Shown here: in pieces, positions 47,301 to 60,725 of the stretch
Numbering within the stretch: position 1 is the stretch's first letter
Layout: the number at the start of each line of letters is the position of its first letter
Assembly (NCBI RefSeq): GCF_028769735.1
Contig: NC_088170.1
Coordinates: forward strand, 52,609,585-52,673,584
Direction of reading: 5' to 3'
DNA: 64,000 nucleotides
From: Zonotrichia leucophrys gambelii
Taxonomy: Eukaryota; Chordata; Aves; Passeriformes; Passerellidae
Program-made: the position numbers and the translations under genes
Notes under the pieces: model-generated
The model's database searches: none
Told to the model about the DNA's origin: nothing
Seen by the model: only the letters and a program-made list of their open reading frames with translations

Positions 47301-50300
47301 TGCCCTTCAATCAGAGTTTAGTGGCCCTAGTGAACTTGAGAGAGTTTATGCAAATCCATCCTACCTGGCATGACAGTTGCCTAGAAGCACTCTTGTAATC
47401 TGTACCTCCATCTCTGGTGAGAATATAGGAATTAACAGCAATAACTTCCCGGGCTACTTGTGCCCTGCAACAAAATTTCTCCATCTGAAAGCCTGAATAG
47501 TCCCCAGATGAGTTACTGCTTAAATTGGATGCTTTTCTTGAGAAAAGAAACCCAAACTACAACGGTGTAAAATCATACTGTTTATGTATTATGGACACAT
47601 CCAGCTGTGTGTGCTGGGCATTTTGTCTAGAAGGATATTGTGAGAGACTGTATTGAAAGCTTTCCCAAAATAAAAAGAATCTACTGTCTTCCCTTGGTCA
47701 GCTAGATGGGTGACTTTGTCATAAAGGAAAATTAAGTTAGTTAAGCAGGATTTTCCCCTCATGATCCCATGAAGATCAGTAACTTTAAAAGTACATGAAA
47801 AATGTCTCACAAAAATAAAAGAAGAAAGTTTTCAGCAATTCTTCCCATGGGAAACTGTAAGAAAACTTCTTGTAGTTCTCATGTTTCTACCATGCTGATT
47901 AATGCTTTACTGTCTACAGACAAGCTATAGAATGAATAGCGTAACAGGCATTTCTAATACAAAGTTATAGTAAGAATACTTAAGATTTTATCATCGTAGG
48001 AGAGTGAAACAAGATCCTTCATATCTGAGTATCAGAGAGGACTGGCAGGCTGACAAATTATTGTCCTGATTAAAGCAATGAAGCCAGTGTGGGGTGTTGT
48101 TTGCGCACAGGCTGTTTCCTTTGAATAAGCCTTTCCTGACCTTTACAGCAGGCAAGAGCAATGCTTGCTTGAGGACAGCACACTTCATGTGAGCAATTCA
48201 AGGAAGCTGTAAAAGAACATGGATCCAGGCCCCAAGGCTTGGAAAAACCCCTGCTGTTGTACTGTTGTTTTGTTACAGAAAAGCCATAACCAGTCACCTC
48301 AGCAAGGACATGGGTTTGAGTGACCCCAGGATAAGTGTGCTGCTCTTTCACCAGCCCACACACTGTGTGTGGTCACCTTGTCCTCTCCTCTGATGGCAAG
48401 ATCTGCCAAAACACAGAAGCACAGCAGAGACAAAGAGGATACGTGTGCAGGTAGGAATCAGCAGGTACGTGTGGAACACCTACCTTTGCACTGGACATTT
48501 GTTTTCTGCTAAATGCTTCAGCTGTGCAATTATCCATGAGATTTCCCAGTCCCTCACCCAGGGACACAGAAAGCATGAACCTTGCTGGTAACCAAATATT
48601 CCTTTTCCCCACTAAACTTGTGCCAAGCACCAGTAGGAAGCAAGGGACTACTGATAGGTATTTTTTGATAAAAACACATTATGGGCAACATATAGATCAC
48701 CTCTATACATCAGGTTGTGTGCATTATATTTTTTATACAATGAGCAATGACAGCTGTTCATTCCATAAAGCTACATTTACAATATCACTAAAAAGTTTAC
48801 TGTCCATTGATTGCATAACAAACCAAAATACATGGTATATTGGGGTCTGTTTTATGCATCCAGAGGAATAGTCTTCTCCCTTGCATCAGCATTTATGAAG
48901 TGGAAGCCCCCACTATTGTGATAAAATTAAACAGAGAAGTGGTTGTGCTATGCAATGTGACACCCTAATTTACTCTGTTTTGGATTGGCTACTCCACAAT
49001 TAGTATCATGGCATTTGTTTAAGATAAGACAGGAAAAGGGGCTATAAAGAAATAAGGTCATTAACTTTTAAACCCAGAAAAGGTGGAACAAAATTACACC
49101 AACCAAGTGAAAAGTGGAAGAAATCTTTATTGCAGCAGATCTTGTAAATCTCAGGTATGGAAGTCTGTATTGATAAGTGTTATATGAATGATGACTTGCC
49201 AAGTACACTGAACTGCTGTCACTATGCACATGACACAGATCCCATATGTGAAATTCTTAATACCCTCAGCTCCTAATACAGCAAGTGGAAACAGAGAATT
49301 AGTAGAAATATGTTCAAAAATTTTAAAATTAAGTGTAATTAAAATTGGCCAATGTTTAATCTTATCTTGTTCTCCCACTGCTCCCTGAAAAGTTTAAAGA
49401 TTTACTTTTTTTTTAGTCCTTTGACACGGTATTTTGACACGTTACCACCAACCTAGCCTGCATGCTATTTGGATGTACTAGTGTTGAAATGTATCTGATG
49501 TCCAGCATATAATAACTTTCTGTGGGGTCAGTGGAAAGTGCAATGGATTTTGCCTTGAGAGACTTGCTCAAGGCATGGATCATATTTTCCTCTAGTTACA
49601 GTGAAGGTACAGCTAAAATTAAATTCTGTGCTTTATTTTAAGGCTAAAAAACACATTAGAAGTAAATCATTAATTCAAAGAATCTCCAGTCATTGCTATT
49701 AATGCAAACTGATATATAGCAGAGATTACACACCTGAGTTCCTAAAATAAACTTGCTGTGAAAAAAATAGCACTTGTGCTAGTACAGTTGGTGGAGTACA
49801 ATAGTACATTCCAAGAATCAGTAGGTTGAGTTCTTCCTTAGGATCAGAGTTGCTGCAGGTGGAGACATCTGTTCAGCTGTGCAAGCTGGTAGAAACCCCA
49901 CCCAGATGGCTCTCTGCTCTGCCCAGGCTGCACCTCTGAGTCTGCTGATGAGCAGAAGCAGTTTATCCAATATTTCCTCTTGGACCAAGGGTTTGTGATG
50001 GGGCAAGTAATATGCGGTGTTTCATAATCTATTAATTTTCCCTGAAGAGACCTGGAATTGGAGTTGAGTTCTGTTTTGAAATGTTGACACATTTCCTTCC
50101 CAGAAAAAAAATGGAAAGATTAAGGGGAAATTCTCTTTCCCCAAGTTTATCTTTTCTCCTTCAACCTGGACTTGCACCACATCCATGCTGCACAGCCCTG
50201 GGAGTCTGTAAAACTATGACTTCTGTTTCATCTGATTAAACTTAAAGATAACTTTCAGTTTTAGATAAAAATAATTTCAATAGGAATTCGGTATCTTACA

Positions 50301-52510
50301 CTGCAACACTGCTTTTTCTATTAACACTTTTACTCAACTCAAATGGACTTGAATTTATGGTGTAAGAAATCACTCAACATGACGAAGCATTGCTAAATCA
50401 GACTTTACTATAGGAGACCCTTTTGTTTTGTACTTACAGGGATCCCATCCAGTTGGCATCTTGTCCATGGGAGGAGCTCTTAAGCATATTGCCAGACAAT
50501 AAACTATCAATAATAAATAGTTACAAGACCAATGGTACACTAGTATAACACCAGCAGAACCTATGCTGGCATCATAGGACTTCTAGTTTTCCCCAAGGTA
50601 AATATACAGGTACTTTATGAGTTCTGCTATCACTCTGTAAATTATGACATGAAAATCTCATTCAAGTGTCTGAGGAAAATTAGAGAAAACTTGACAACAT
50701 TAAACCAATACTTTTTAAAGCTACTCTTGCTATCCATATTTTTGTGGTAGAGTTCCTAACTACCTGATCTGGCTCTCTGTGCCAGTACTGCCACTCATTC
50801 TTCTAGGCAGAGGTACCTTAAATAGTCATGAACTGAGGATCACAAAAAGGCTCAGATTCCTTGAAAAGCCATGAAGAATCTCTGCATTGTTCTTCCCCTC
50901 TGTTACAGAGTGATGGGAAATAGTCACTTCAGAATTTCAAGTGTAAACTCCAGCAAAAAAAAAAGAAAAAAAATCACAGGAAATCAAGAGGATCACTTTA
51001 AATCAAAATCATCATGCATCTGCCAGGGAGAAGATGTAACACTTGAGATATTACCAAACCAAAAGAGTAAGGAAACAGGAAAATTCATGCTTCAAGCAGA
51101 CAGCTTTTCCTTGCCAAATAGTATTGCAGAGTGCTGCCTAATTAGGTATCTCCTATCACCCACATGTCCTTCAGATGCACAGTTTGGCAGGCAGCTTCTT
51201 GCATCACTAAGCACCAGTTTTCTCTAGGATATATTAGTTTGCATTTTCCAGGGTCAATCTCAGTGTATTTCATACCCAAGTTTGTAACCACTCTTTGAAA
51301 ATCAGTAGTGCTGCTCTTAGTGGGGTTGGCACATCTGAATCCTCCCTTCTTATGGTATTTCCACAACACTTTGCTTTCCAAAACAACATGGAATGGGACA
51401 TCTCTTTCATCAGATTTTCAGTCCACATATCACATGTAATGCAATAAAAATTTATTCACTTGTATGACTTCATGAGATTCTTTAACTGTTTTCTTACTAA
51501 GATGTCAACATAATTTATGATTTGGCCAATGTCTGAAAAATCAAGGTGTTCTAGTAGATTTATTTTTCAGACACTGAAGCTGTTTCACCATTTCTTATAC
51601 ACTCAGGGAGTCCAATCCAACCTCCTCTACTTACCCAAACATTTCCAGGAGCATGGATTATGAGAATGGACAGAATTTAAGGCCTCTAATAAAGAACAAG
51701 TGATTTTTTTCAGTTATGATTATGCTAAATTAGTGGTTTGATACCTATAATTTTCTGGTTGTGCATTAAACCTGTGCATTAAGATGTCACACATAAAGCA
51801 CCTCCTTTCCCTCCCTAAATCTGTTACAGAAAGAAATCAGGAAAATGTGACCACTGAAACACAAGTAAACCTCAGAATTCAGTCCCAAAAGGGTTTGATA
51901 AAGATGTGAACCACCACAACGTGCTTTTTTGGTGTGACTGTTGCACATACAAATTAACCCTGGAGATGCTAATTCTACCTCTGACTGAGACACTGTCTCT
52001 TTTACAGTTTCCTACTAATTTTTTTTAACCTGACTTGTAGGAGTAGCTTACCCTTTTCTCTTTTGCAATGAGACTATATTGATGATGGAATCTCTTCTTG
52101 TAGCTTGCTGGGCCACTAGTTACATAACAGTACCTTGCTGTGGTTTAATGTCTTCTCAGCGGCTCAGTGTTATCATGGGCTAAATCAAATGAATATTTAA
52201 CAGGGCCAGGCCACACTGAAAATAGGTTCTAGCTGGGAAAATCTAAACTGAATCACTGACTGAATGTGTAGTTAGTTGATATTCAGGTACAGATTTATGC
52301 TTATTTCTACAAAGGGTCCTAATAGTACAGCTTGATGCAGTAAAAGAAATAAACCCAAAACCTTCTCGTTATGCTATCTATGTGTTGTTTTAAGTATTAC
52401 TCCTAGTGCTTATAAAAGTTTGGTCCCTTGCCTAGGGAAAACCTGGGCTGCAGCATATGCCTTTAAAGTTTAACACTGATCTTTCCTGTTACAGAATGTT
52501 TTCCACTGAG
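44400..52510. other. Long intergenic stretch
   Basis: About 8 kb without recognised genes. It contains one decayed CR1 reverse-transcriptase fragment (47622-47768). Other open frames up to 130 codons (for example 44908-45300) lack family resemblance or splice context. Confidence 0.55.
47622..47768 (-). mobile_element. Decayed CR1 LINE reverse-transcriptase fragment
   Basis: A minus-strand frame reads RGKSCLTNLIFLYDKVTHLA, then DQGKTVDSFYFGKAFNTVSH and NILLDKM, matching the reverse-transcriptase region of CR1 ORF2 (family knowledge). A small deletion around SFYFGKAF removes conserved residues. No catalytic YxDD block is left. Unlike the other copies here, it is internal CR1 sequence rather than the 3' tail, so it comes from a longer or older insertion. 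Confidence 0.85.
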
Positions 52511-52899
52511 GGTCCGTGTCACAGACATGTTTTATGAAAAATTCTTTCCTTAGGATTTTTTCTCCTGAGAAGCAGAGAGGCCTCAGGAACAAAATGTAAA
52601 CAATGGTTATCTGCTGCTGTGGAACGCAACAGGTGCATCTGTGATTGGTCTCATGTGGTTGTTTCTAATTAATGGCCAATCACAGTCCAGCTGTCCGGAC
52701 TGTCTCGGTCAGTCACAAGCCTTTGTTATCATTCCTTTTCTATTCTTAGCTAGCCTTCTGATGAAATCCTTTCTTCTATTCTTTTAGTATAAATATAACA
52801 TATATCATAAAATAATAAATCAAGTCTTCTGAAACGTGGAGTCAACATTCTCGTCTCTTCCCTCATCATGGGACCCCTGTGAACAGCACCACAGGTCTG
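52511..52899 (+). mobile_element. Solo LTR (songbird ERVK-like) directly upstream of the tetraspanin gene
   Basis: The LTR spans 52517-52893 (377 bp), from TGTCACAGACATG to AACAGCACCACA. Flanks are GGTCCG (52511-52516) and GGTCTG (52894-52899), a 6-bp target duplication with one C-to-T change at a CpG. It carries a TATA-like TATAAATAT (from 52788) and AATAAA (52814-52819) in the plus direction, so the viral promoter faces the tetraspanin gene. It resembles an abundant songbird LTR; the family name cannot be confirmed here. No internal region remains. Confidence 0.85.
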
Positions 52900-54000
52900 C
52901 AGCGCTGCGGGCAGGGGCAGCTGCCAGTCGCACGCGTTCACTTCGACCGGGGAGGGGAGAGCGGAGCCCGGGGCCGGCGGCCGGTCAGCTGCTCGAACCC
53001 CCGCCGAGCCCCGCAGCGCGGCCGAGCGCCTCGGCCCGCCCCGGGCCGCGCCCTCAAAAGGGGCCGGGGCGGAGGAGCGGCGGGACTGGCACTGGCACTG
53101 GCACCGGCGGGACTGGCCCCGGGCCGCACCGACCGACGGCTGCTCGGGGAGCTGGCGGGGCCGCACCTCGGACAGCGCCGAGGCGCCCGTGCTCCGCAGA
53201 GCCCGGCGGCACCGACGGCCGCGGGAGGCCCTCGCCGTGACCGCCACCGCGCTCCCCACGACACCGGGGCCCGAGGGCACCATGACCCTGCTCAAGCTGT
53301 CCCTCATGGCCTTCAGCTTCGTCTTCTGGGCAGCGGGGCTGACCATGCTCATCATCGGCCTCTGGGCCAAGGTGTCTCTGGGCAGTTACTTGGCGCTGTC
53401 GGCCAGCGGCTACCCCAGCGCCCCCACCATCCTCTTGGCCACTGGCATCGCTGTCATCATCTGGGGCTTCCTGGGATGCTTCGGCGCCGCTACGGAGCAC
53501 CGGGGACTCCTGCGCGCCTACAGCGCCTTCCTGGCGGCCGTGCTGGCGGCCGGGCTGGCGGCCGGGCTCTCGGCGCTGCTGTACCGCCAGACCCTGGCGC
53601 AGGGCTTCCAGGAGGGGCTGCGCCGGGCGCTGCTGGCCTACGGGGAGGACGACGGCGTTGCGGACGCCCTGGACGCGCTGCAGCGCGCCTTGTCCTGCTG
53701 CGGCGTGGAGAGCTACCGCGACTGGCTGCGCTCGCCGTGGGCGCTGGAACAGAACGGCTCGGTGCCCCTCAGCTGCTGCCGGGCCCGCCGCGGCTGCCAG
53801 CGCCGCCCGCCCGACGCGCGCTGGCTGCACCGCGACGGCTGCTTCGGCAGGGTGTCCGCCTTCGTCGGCAGCAACCTGTACTGTGTCGCCACCGCTGCCC
53901 TGGGGCTGGCACTGCTGCAGCTCGTCGGCATCGTGCTGGCCTGCCTGCTGGCTGCCCGCGTCCCTGCCCACCTGCTGGGCATCGCCACCCCTCGCTGAGT
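52900..54000. promoter_or_regulatory. CpG-rich island covering the tetraspanin 5' region and coding exon
   Basis: Very GC-rich from the end of the LTR through the whole coding sequence, dropping sharply after the stop. The 5' UTR/promoter lies within 52900-53281. Overlapping frames on both strands, up to 391 codons, are by-products of the composition. Confidence 0.7.
53282..53998 (+). CDS. Intronless tetraspanin (TSPAN6/7-like)
   Basis: An uninterrupted frame of 238 residues with the complete tetraspanin layout: TM1 (about 8-28), TM2 (49-70), TM3 (78-100), a large extracellular loop (101-196) and TM4 (200-226). The loop holds the signature CCG (139-141), PLSCC (162-166) and two further Cys (172, 187), six in all, plus an N-glycosylation sequon NGS (158-160). 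Tetraspanins organise membrane microdomains with integrins and other partners. YSFVFW-like FSFVFW in TM1 and the loop spacing are nearest to TSPAN6/TSPAN7. The ATG in GGGCACCATGA is the first in frame. The N-terminal tail is very short (about 7 residues). Most vertebrate tetraspanin genes have several introns; this has none. Confidence 0.93.
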   Translation: MTLLKLSLMAFSFVFWAAGLTMLIIGLWAKVSLGSYLALSASGYPSAPTILLATGIAVIIWGFLGCFGAATEHRGLLRAYSAFLAAVLAAGLAAGLSALLYRQTLAQGFQEGLRRALLAYGEDDGVADALDALQRALSCCGVESYRDWLRSPWALEQNGSVPLSCCRARRGCQRRPPDARWLHRDGCFGRVSAFVGSNLYCVATAALGLALLQLVGIVLACLLAARVPAHLLGIATPR

Positions 54001-55831
54001 CCCCCCACTCCTGCCCCTAGTCCCCTCCTGCCCTCTTCTTTCCCTCATAACTGAGTACATCCCACTGGGAATATCCTTTCTTCAGATTCAGCATTTCCAC
54101 TTGAGCATCGTCCTCCAGGCTCCATTCCTCTGGAGCCTGTGTTAGGTGTGCTATGAGCATCTCAAGTCCTTCAGGGGGGAAGGTGCTGGGAAGGTGCGTG
54201 CTGGCCTGGCCATGTGTCCTGCAGGGCAGCAGGTCCCCGCTGGAGCCTCTGGACAACTTCTGCAGGGAGTGGTGGCAGCATGGACAGACATCACTCTCTG
54301 AGGCAGCAGGGACATCTGAGGCAAAGCTGGCCGGTTTTCCAGGTGATTGTAAACAGCAAGGCACCTAAACGTGGACCAGGAAAGAGTAGAGGGTCTGGGA
54401 GAGCAAGAGAGGTGTCTCTTGACATTACACTATGTGAGTATTCTTCTGAGACTGGAAAATGATGTTATTGGAAAGCTGCTGGAGTTCTCGAGGGGCAGGC
54501 CTGGTCCAGGGGACAGCCATGCCAGCAGCTGGCACTGGGAGCTGCTTGAGGGACTGTCCAGCACAGTGCATCCCATTGCCGCAGATACCCTCCTTCCTTC
54601 GGTGTGAGTGAATTCAAGCTGTCCAGCTGCTACGGGTGCTTTTCTCGCTGATGCTTTTCCAATGCCGATTTCCGTCTAAAGGTGGAGCTGCAGCTCTAAG
54701 CGTTACTCCCTCCAGAATATGCCTGTCCTCGTAGCCAGTGTGTGGCTGGTTATAGATATCTTTGCAGGGCTGAAAAGACCTAAAACCTTGGTCCCTGTCA
54801 TAGAGGACGATGGCAAAGGCTGTACAATCAGATCTGATGAGGGATGGCAAGAGGAGGCAAGGGTTCACTGCCCTTCAGAAGTTTGCTTTGGACTTTTACT
54901 GTTAACATCAGGATGAATGGATCAGGCTGACTGTTTTATAGAAGGGTTTCTAGAAAACAGCCCTCAGACTGTAACATTTTTCCTCTCTCAAAGGATCTGT
55001 CTCTGAAGTGTGCCCCCGCCTACATTTTTGAAGCCAGACCTGTATACAACCTGAGTGTAAATGGAGAATCCCCAAGACTTGCTGTGTAGCCCTGGGTGTA
55101 TTCAGGTCAGACAGCAATATAAATCTACAAGAATTTGGGTTTTTTTGCAATAGGTCTGGATTTGCATTTGGAGTTTGAGGAAAAGCAAGCCGTGCACTCC
55201 AAAGAGTCCTGAACTTTCATAGCTTAACTCTGGCTTCTTTCCACTTCCTTAAAATCTGTGAGCTCTACTTTTACATATTTCTCTACCTTGCAGCACAAAA
55301 ACATGCCCACCTTAACCAGCAAACAGGGGAGGAATGATTTCAGAAAAGGATCAAAGAACCACAAAGGACGCCCAGAACATGGCATCTCTTAGGAATGTGG
55401 CTTGCAAAGCTGTGGAGGATGATCAAATGAGTAAAGAAGATGACTGGTAGCTTCATGGGAGGAGTGGAGCAACTTTGGGGTAAAAGCATTTTTTCATGTA
55501 TTAGGCAGCTGTTTAGCTATGATAATCATGTTCCAGGGTAACAGTGTAGTGTGAACAGTCTTTGCAGTCATTTGGGTATTCATCTGCATGGGTGGACCCT
55601 GGAAAAGTGTTAGGAATCTCTACAGGCAAAACTGTGCTTTAATTTTGAGGGCTGATGTTTATTACTTTACAAAATGTAATTTTAATTTTTGCTTGTAAAT
55701 GTCTGTGTATATTTTTTGAATTATGCAATAGTGGAATTCCTGTTATTTTCTGGAAGTCAAGATGATGTTGTACAATTTTAACAATGGGCAAAAAGTATAG
55801 TTCATATGGTAAATGTTACTTGAGAAATAAA
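53999..55831 (+). other. Probable tetraspanin 3' UTR
   Basis: About 1.8 kb after the stop, dropping from GC-rich to AT-rich, ending at AATAAA (55826-55831). No other gene was recognised inside. Its extent is inferred from the first canonical polyadenylation signal seen in a favourable setting. Confidence 0.5.
55826..55831 (+). terminator. Candidate tetraspanin polyadenylation signal
   Basis: AATAAA in the context GAGAAATAAAGTT. A second AATAAA lies near 55999 and could be a distal alternative. Confidence 0.5.
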
Positions 55832-56146
55832 GTTTAGCAGCTGCTGAGAGCAAAACAGGTCACTGTGTCAACTCAGAGTATTTGCATTGCTGAATGTCTA
55901 CACAAGGTGCAACTAAATGCAAGTGAAATGAAGTGTACATTGACAGAAGCATGTTGTGGGTTTTAAAAATTATTATTCAAAAGATCCATTATTGGTGCAA
56001 TAAAACAGGCATTTGTAGAGAGTGTGGGAAAGGGACATGGAATTGCACTGGGTTTATAAAAACTTTATTTGAGTTAATAGGCTCTGAAAATTTAGAAGAA
56101 TATGACATTGCTCTATTTTTACTTCACTGATGACTAAAATTATTTC

Positions 56147-56180
56147 TTCTTTGATTTTGACCCTTCTTTGATTTTGACCC
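56147..56180. repeat. Perfect 17-bp tandem duplication
   Basis: TTCTTTGATTTTGACCC is present twice head to tail without mismatch. Confidence 0.9.
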
Positions 56181-59100
56181 TTGTTGCTTTATGTGACACA
56201 TAGCTGGTCAGTCAAAATGAAGTACTCTGCTAAAACACATTCACACATAGTGTAAATGTGGACTTCAGTGAATTTGCTCTGGTTTTAACTTGCTAAGAAT
56301 ATCAAAATAAGAATAAGAGTAAGTTTGTATGGTGATCAGGTCTGAATTTGAGGATATCAGCTGAATGTAATGAATAATTTAAAATGTAAACATCACTCTG
56401 CATTCTTGCTCTCAGTAAAATAGGATAAACCTTGGCAATGAACACGTAAGTGCTAAATATATTTATATCACCAAAGATTTAATGAACTGGCTGTGATTGT
56501 TAGTTAAATATTTATTGCCAGTTCTTAGAATTAACAACATTAACTTTTGTAATTGTAAGAAAGAAATGTCATTCTTCTCTAATTAATTTCCAGATTAAGA
56601 GATTCCCAGAAACTGTTTCAATTGTCTGGAATTCTTTGTGCTCAGTGACCAAATCTTACTTTAAGTTTTAAAATTTATCTGGATTCAAGGTTCATTTTGT
56701 TCTGGATGGCTGTAACTGGAAAATGTTACTCCGGACAGCACCATCTATCCCTTGCTGGAATATGTGTTTGTCTTCTGTCATCTGCTTCGACTTTAAAGTC
56801 ACTCATCAAAATGATATATTTTAATAAAAGATTATGCAATTTTTTGCAAAAGGCTAATATAAATTCTAACATTACTGTCTATTCAAATCAAGGGGTGGTG
56901 TTGCAGTTGTAGAAACAACAGCTCTGTTGTTTGGACAAAGTGAGATTTAGGATTAACAGGGTGCTAAGATTAGACCCTTGTTATGAAACAAGGACTATTT
57001 TATAATGCTGATCTAGAATGCCAAGAATATAAATCTTTCAAACTTCAAAAGTGCTTTGATATTTAATCCAATAGGAATTATTTACTGTAGCTAAACTTTG
57101 TGTTACAGAAAACCAGAACTAAAAATGGCCTTTGTAACAGATGAGTTTTTAGATAAGAACAGGTGAATTTTAAAATAAGAGATGGCAATTCTGGGGTTAG
57201 AAAACTTAAACAATTGGCCTTCCAATGTGTGTAGAGTTTACTTTTAAGTGCCACTGTTTACTTTGTGCCACTTGAAAAGTTAATGGCAGTCATGTTGTCT
57301 CCTTGAAGTTTAAGCTTTTCAGGATGATATTTTGGAAAGACATTCAAAGCAAACCAGAGTGCAAAACAATCTAGTGGTAGGATCTCCTGTGATTCTTCTG
57401 TTTCCATTTCAGTCATTGTAGGGTAAGCCTTTAGACAGCAGTAGTGAATATTTCATTGGTTGTGCACCCATTGTGCTTCAAAATGGTAAAAATACTTATT
57501 TCCTTATTTCTACTCAACTCTATGTCATTCAAACTCACAGATTTCATTTTGCTCAATATGCCATTTTAGTTTGCTGAGAAATTACTTAAAGTACCACAAT
57601 TTAATCCTGCTTTGTTGTGCCCTCTACTGTTGCCATCTACTTTCTGGGCCAGTAAAATGCAAATATCAAAGAATTTAGTGTCCCATGTTATCACAGAGAA
57701 CACTATCACACATACACATTCTTCAGAAGCATATTGGTCAAACATATGGATTTGCTTGTGAATGAGACAGAAAAAAAGGAGCAAACTAAGGAACCTATTC
57801 TGTCCTTCACATTACCTTTGATTTGCAATTAACACACAGTACTCTGTTGTAAGGAGGACATCTTTCGTTAATGCTTTTAAATCTACAAAATAGAATTTAT
57901 TAGACCATCTTATCTGGGCTACAGAATTAAAATTATCAAATTAATCATTATTTTAAATGCTCTAATTCTATAAAGATCTCTCTAATCTACCTGAAGTGGT
58001 TTCTGTGCAGCTTTGTTTCTCCTGTGCACTCATTCTCCTTATGTCTACAGTAACTCTTAAGGTTGGCTAAATTTTGAGTTAAGTAGTGTTTGAAGCTTCA
58101 GTCTTAGACTATTCCTATTTTGTAGATGTTATCCCTGATCTGTCATATTAGGGTACTCAGACTGATACATGATGTATATAACATTTGTATTTATTGGTTT
58201 TGAACAGTGTCTTGAGTCTTGGGCAGGGCCACAACAAAATAAAGGGAAGTGCAACGCTCATATTGACCAAGACAGACAACTCCTTGGGACTGACAGTTCT
58301 TGAAAGACTATCATATTCCATCCTAACACTACAACAAAGAGATCACATACTGCTTGGTAATTCATGTCTCTAGTTTTCCCAAAATAATGGTTCTACAGCT
58401 TTTCTCTGTCTTAGTTGAGATGCATCATCCTGAGGTATCAGCACTTTAGAGAAGTGGTGTGGTCTCAAAATGTAAGAAAAGGAATCTTTCATGCTTAGTG
58501 TTAATAATTTCAAATAGCTTCTCTTCTTCCAGGTCACAGAGACGGGGTGCTGAGAGTATCCCTGGTCACTTCTAGGACTGACTGGAGGGTTGGGATTGAG
58601 AATATCTTGGTTAAAATGTCAGCATCAGTAACAGTAGTTCTACTGCTTTACTGCTGTTCTGAGGGCATATTCCTGGGCTGTTTCTCTGCTTTTGGTTCCT
58701 TGAGTTGGCAGACAGCACTGTGTAGTGTCCCAAAAGCCACCTCTAGGACAAGATATCTTCTCAGTAGTTGTGCTGGAGTATTCTGTCTTGTTCTTTGCCA
58801 TAGTGTACTGGTGTCCCAGTATTCCCAGGGACTGCCATTCTTGCCTGGAAACTCTCAGAAGAGGTAGAGGTGGAGGCTTGTCAGATGCAGTAGCGCCTTG
58901 AGTTTCAGTGCAGAGGTCAGGGAAAATAATCATGTAGCTAAATATACTTATCTCATAATTTGGAAAAGGTTGTTCACTGAAACAGGTAAAGAAAACATCA
59001 GAATAACTGAGGTATAAGCAGAATTGGAAACTCATTAATATTGCAAAATTTCCCACCAGTGTGGCATGTTCACACTTTCTTGTCCATTTTGCTCTTCCAC

Positions 59101-60534
59101 CTACCTCTCTAATTCCACTTCTTATTCCTGGAGTGTAATTATCTGTAATTATCTGTAATCTCAGTTATTAGTTTTCTGCTACCTTATGGGCTCCCTTGAA
59201 CAAATTCCTTTATTTTCTAACTTCCCACCCCAAGGTCAGGCCGTCCTTCGACATCTGGGCTTCTTGCTGGAGAGGTTTTTGAAAAGAAGCCTTTTGATTG
59301 CCCTGTTTTAGTAACAGCACTTTTCTAGCACTAGTAGTTTATAATTATATGAAAAATTTGACAGAAAGTCATAATTAAACAATAATTCCAGATAGCTTTT
59401 TTTCTATTAGGCATTTGTTTCTTAGCAAAAAAACACTCCCTCTCTGCTCTCCTTGCAACACTCCCTCACTCACTCTCTGCTCCCCTTGCATATATCATCT
59501 TTGTTGACTTGATGGTGTTGTTGCTGTTGTTTTGTTAAAATTATAATATTTTGGGAAACTTAGGCAGAAGATAAACTAGTTATTCTACATAGAAATGAGT
59601 GGGTTTTGATCAGCTGTAGTGATTATATTAATATTTTAATTAATACTGTTTAGAAAGTACCATTGAGCAAACTCATCACAAAATAAATGTGTTATGAGAT
59701 ACTTAGTGGAGAAAAAATGAAGGTCCCAGAAAACAAGTCTCATGCCTTAGAAGCAGAATACAGATAATTTTAAGTCTCCTGGTAGAGGGCATTGAGACAT
59801 ACCCATGGTTCATACAGCTGACAAGTAGAAACGAAGAGATGATGTGAGTGCTGTTTCAAAGCCAGCTTTATAGCATGTGTTGTATATGTCATGCTTCTTG
59901 TGTGTCAGGGATGTCATCCTTTATTTCCATTCTATCTGATGTTCCTTGTGTGCTTATGACATTCACATTTATTTCTTACCTAATTTTTGCTCATCATTCT
60001 CTTTTCCTTTAGCAGGGGGGTTAGCAGTGATGTTGAAGAACCATTCTGTCCCTGCTGGTGGATCCAGTAAGATTTCTCCTGTGCTTCCTACATATTTCTC
60101 CCCTAAAAAAGGACATCCCTATTTTTCTCTGAGCCTGCACTGTTGAGTGTCTTGTTTGCTTCTAATTTATAATACAAAACATAGATTAATCAGCTTGTCC
60201 ACAGAGACTATAATAATAATAAAAAAGCTTCCCTTTAAGCCATTTGTTTGTCAGAGTTTACTCAATTGTACCATCTAAGCTTCATTAAAGTAATTCCCCC
60301 GCTGCTGCTTCCTCTCCAGCTTTTAATTATGACATTGTAGTACAATGGTCAGATCCTTAGCTGGTACATTTTTGGGAACTTCATTTTTTTTGTTCTTCCC
60401 TCTTGGCTGTTATCATATGATTTCTATCCTATATTTACATGTTTTCAAGGTGTGCTATTCTGCTTCAAATGAGATTTTAAAAGTATTTGACACCCTCTTC
60501 TCCCACACAAAGATGAGAGGAACTGGCATTAGGT

Positions 60535-60725
60535 TGTAGCAGAGGAGTGTTAGATTGGATGTTAGGAAAGATTTATACACCAAAAGAGTGGTCAAGCATT
60601 GGAACAGGCTTACCAGGGAAGTGGTTGAGTCACTGTCCTTGGAGGTGTTTAATAGACAGGTTGATGTGGCACTTAGGGACATGGTGGTTTGGCTGTGCTG
60701 GGTTAATGGCTGGACATGATCTTAA
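60535..60725 (+). mobile_element. CR1 LINE 3' tail fragment
   Basis: Shows TTAGATTGGATGTTAGGAAA, then GGAACAGGCTTACCAGGGAA, then CACTTAGGGACATGGTGG and TTAATGGCTGGACATGATCT. This is a CR1 3' end of a different subfamily from the copies at 30.5 and 37 kb. It is truncated and lacks coding capacity. Confidence 0.88.

Noticed and set aside
52879..54054. A 391-codon plus-strand frame and a 305-codon minus-strand frame overlapping the tetraspanin.
   Set aside because: They are other-frame readings of the GC-rich tetraspanin exon, with no domain resemblance; the tetraspanin frame has clear signatures.
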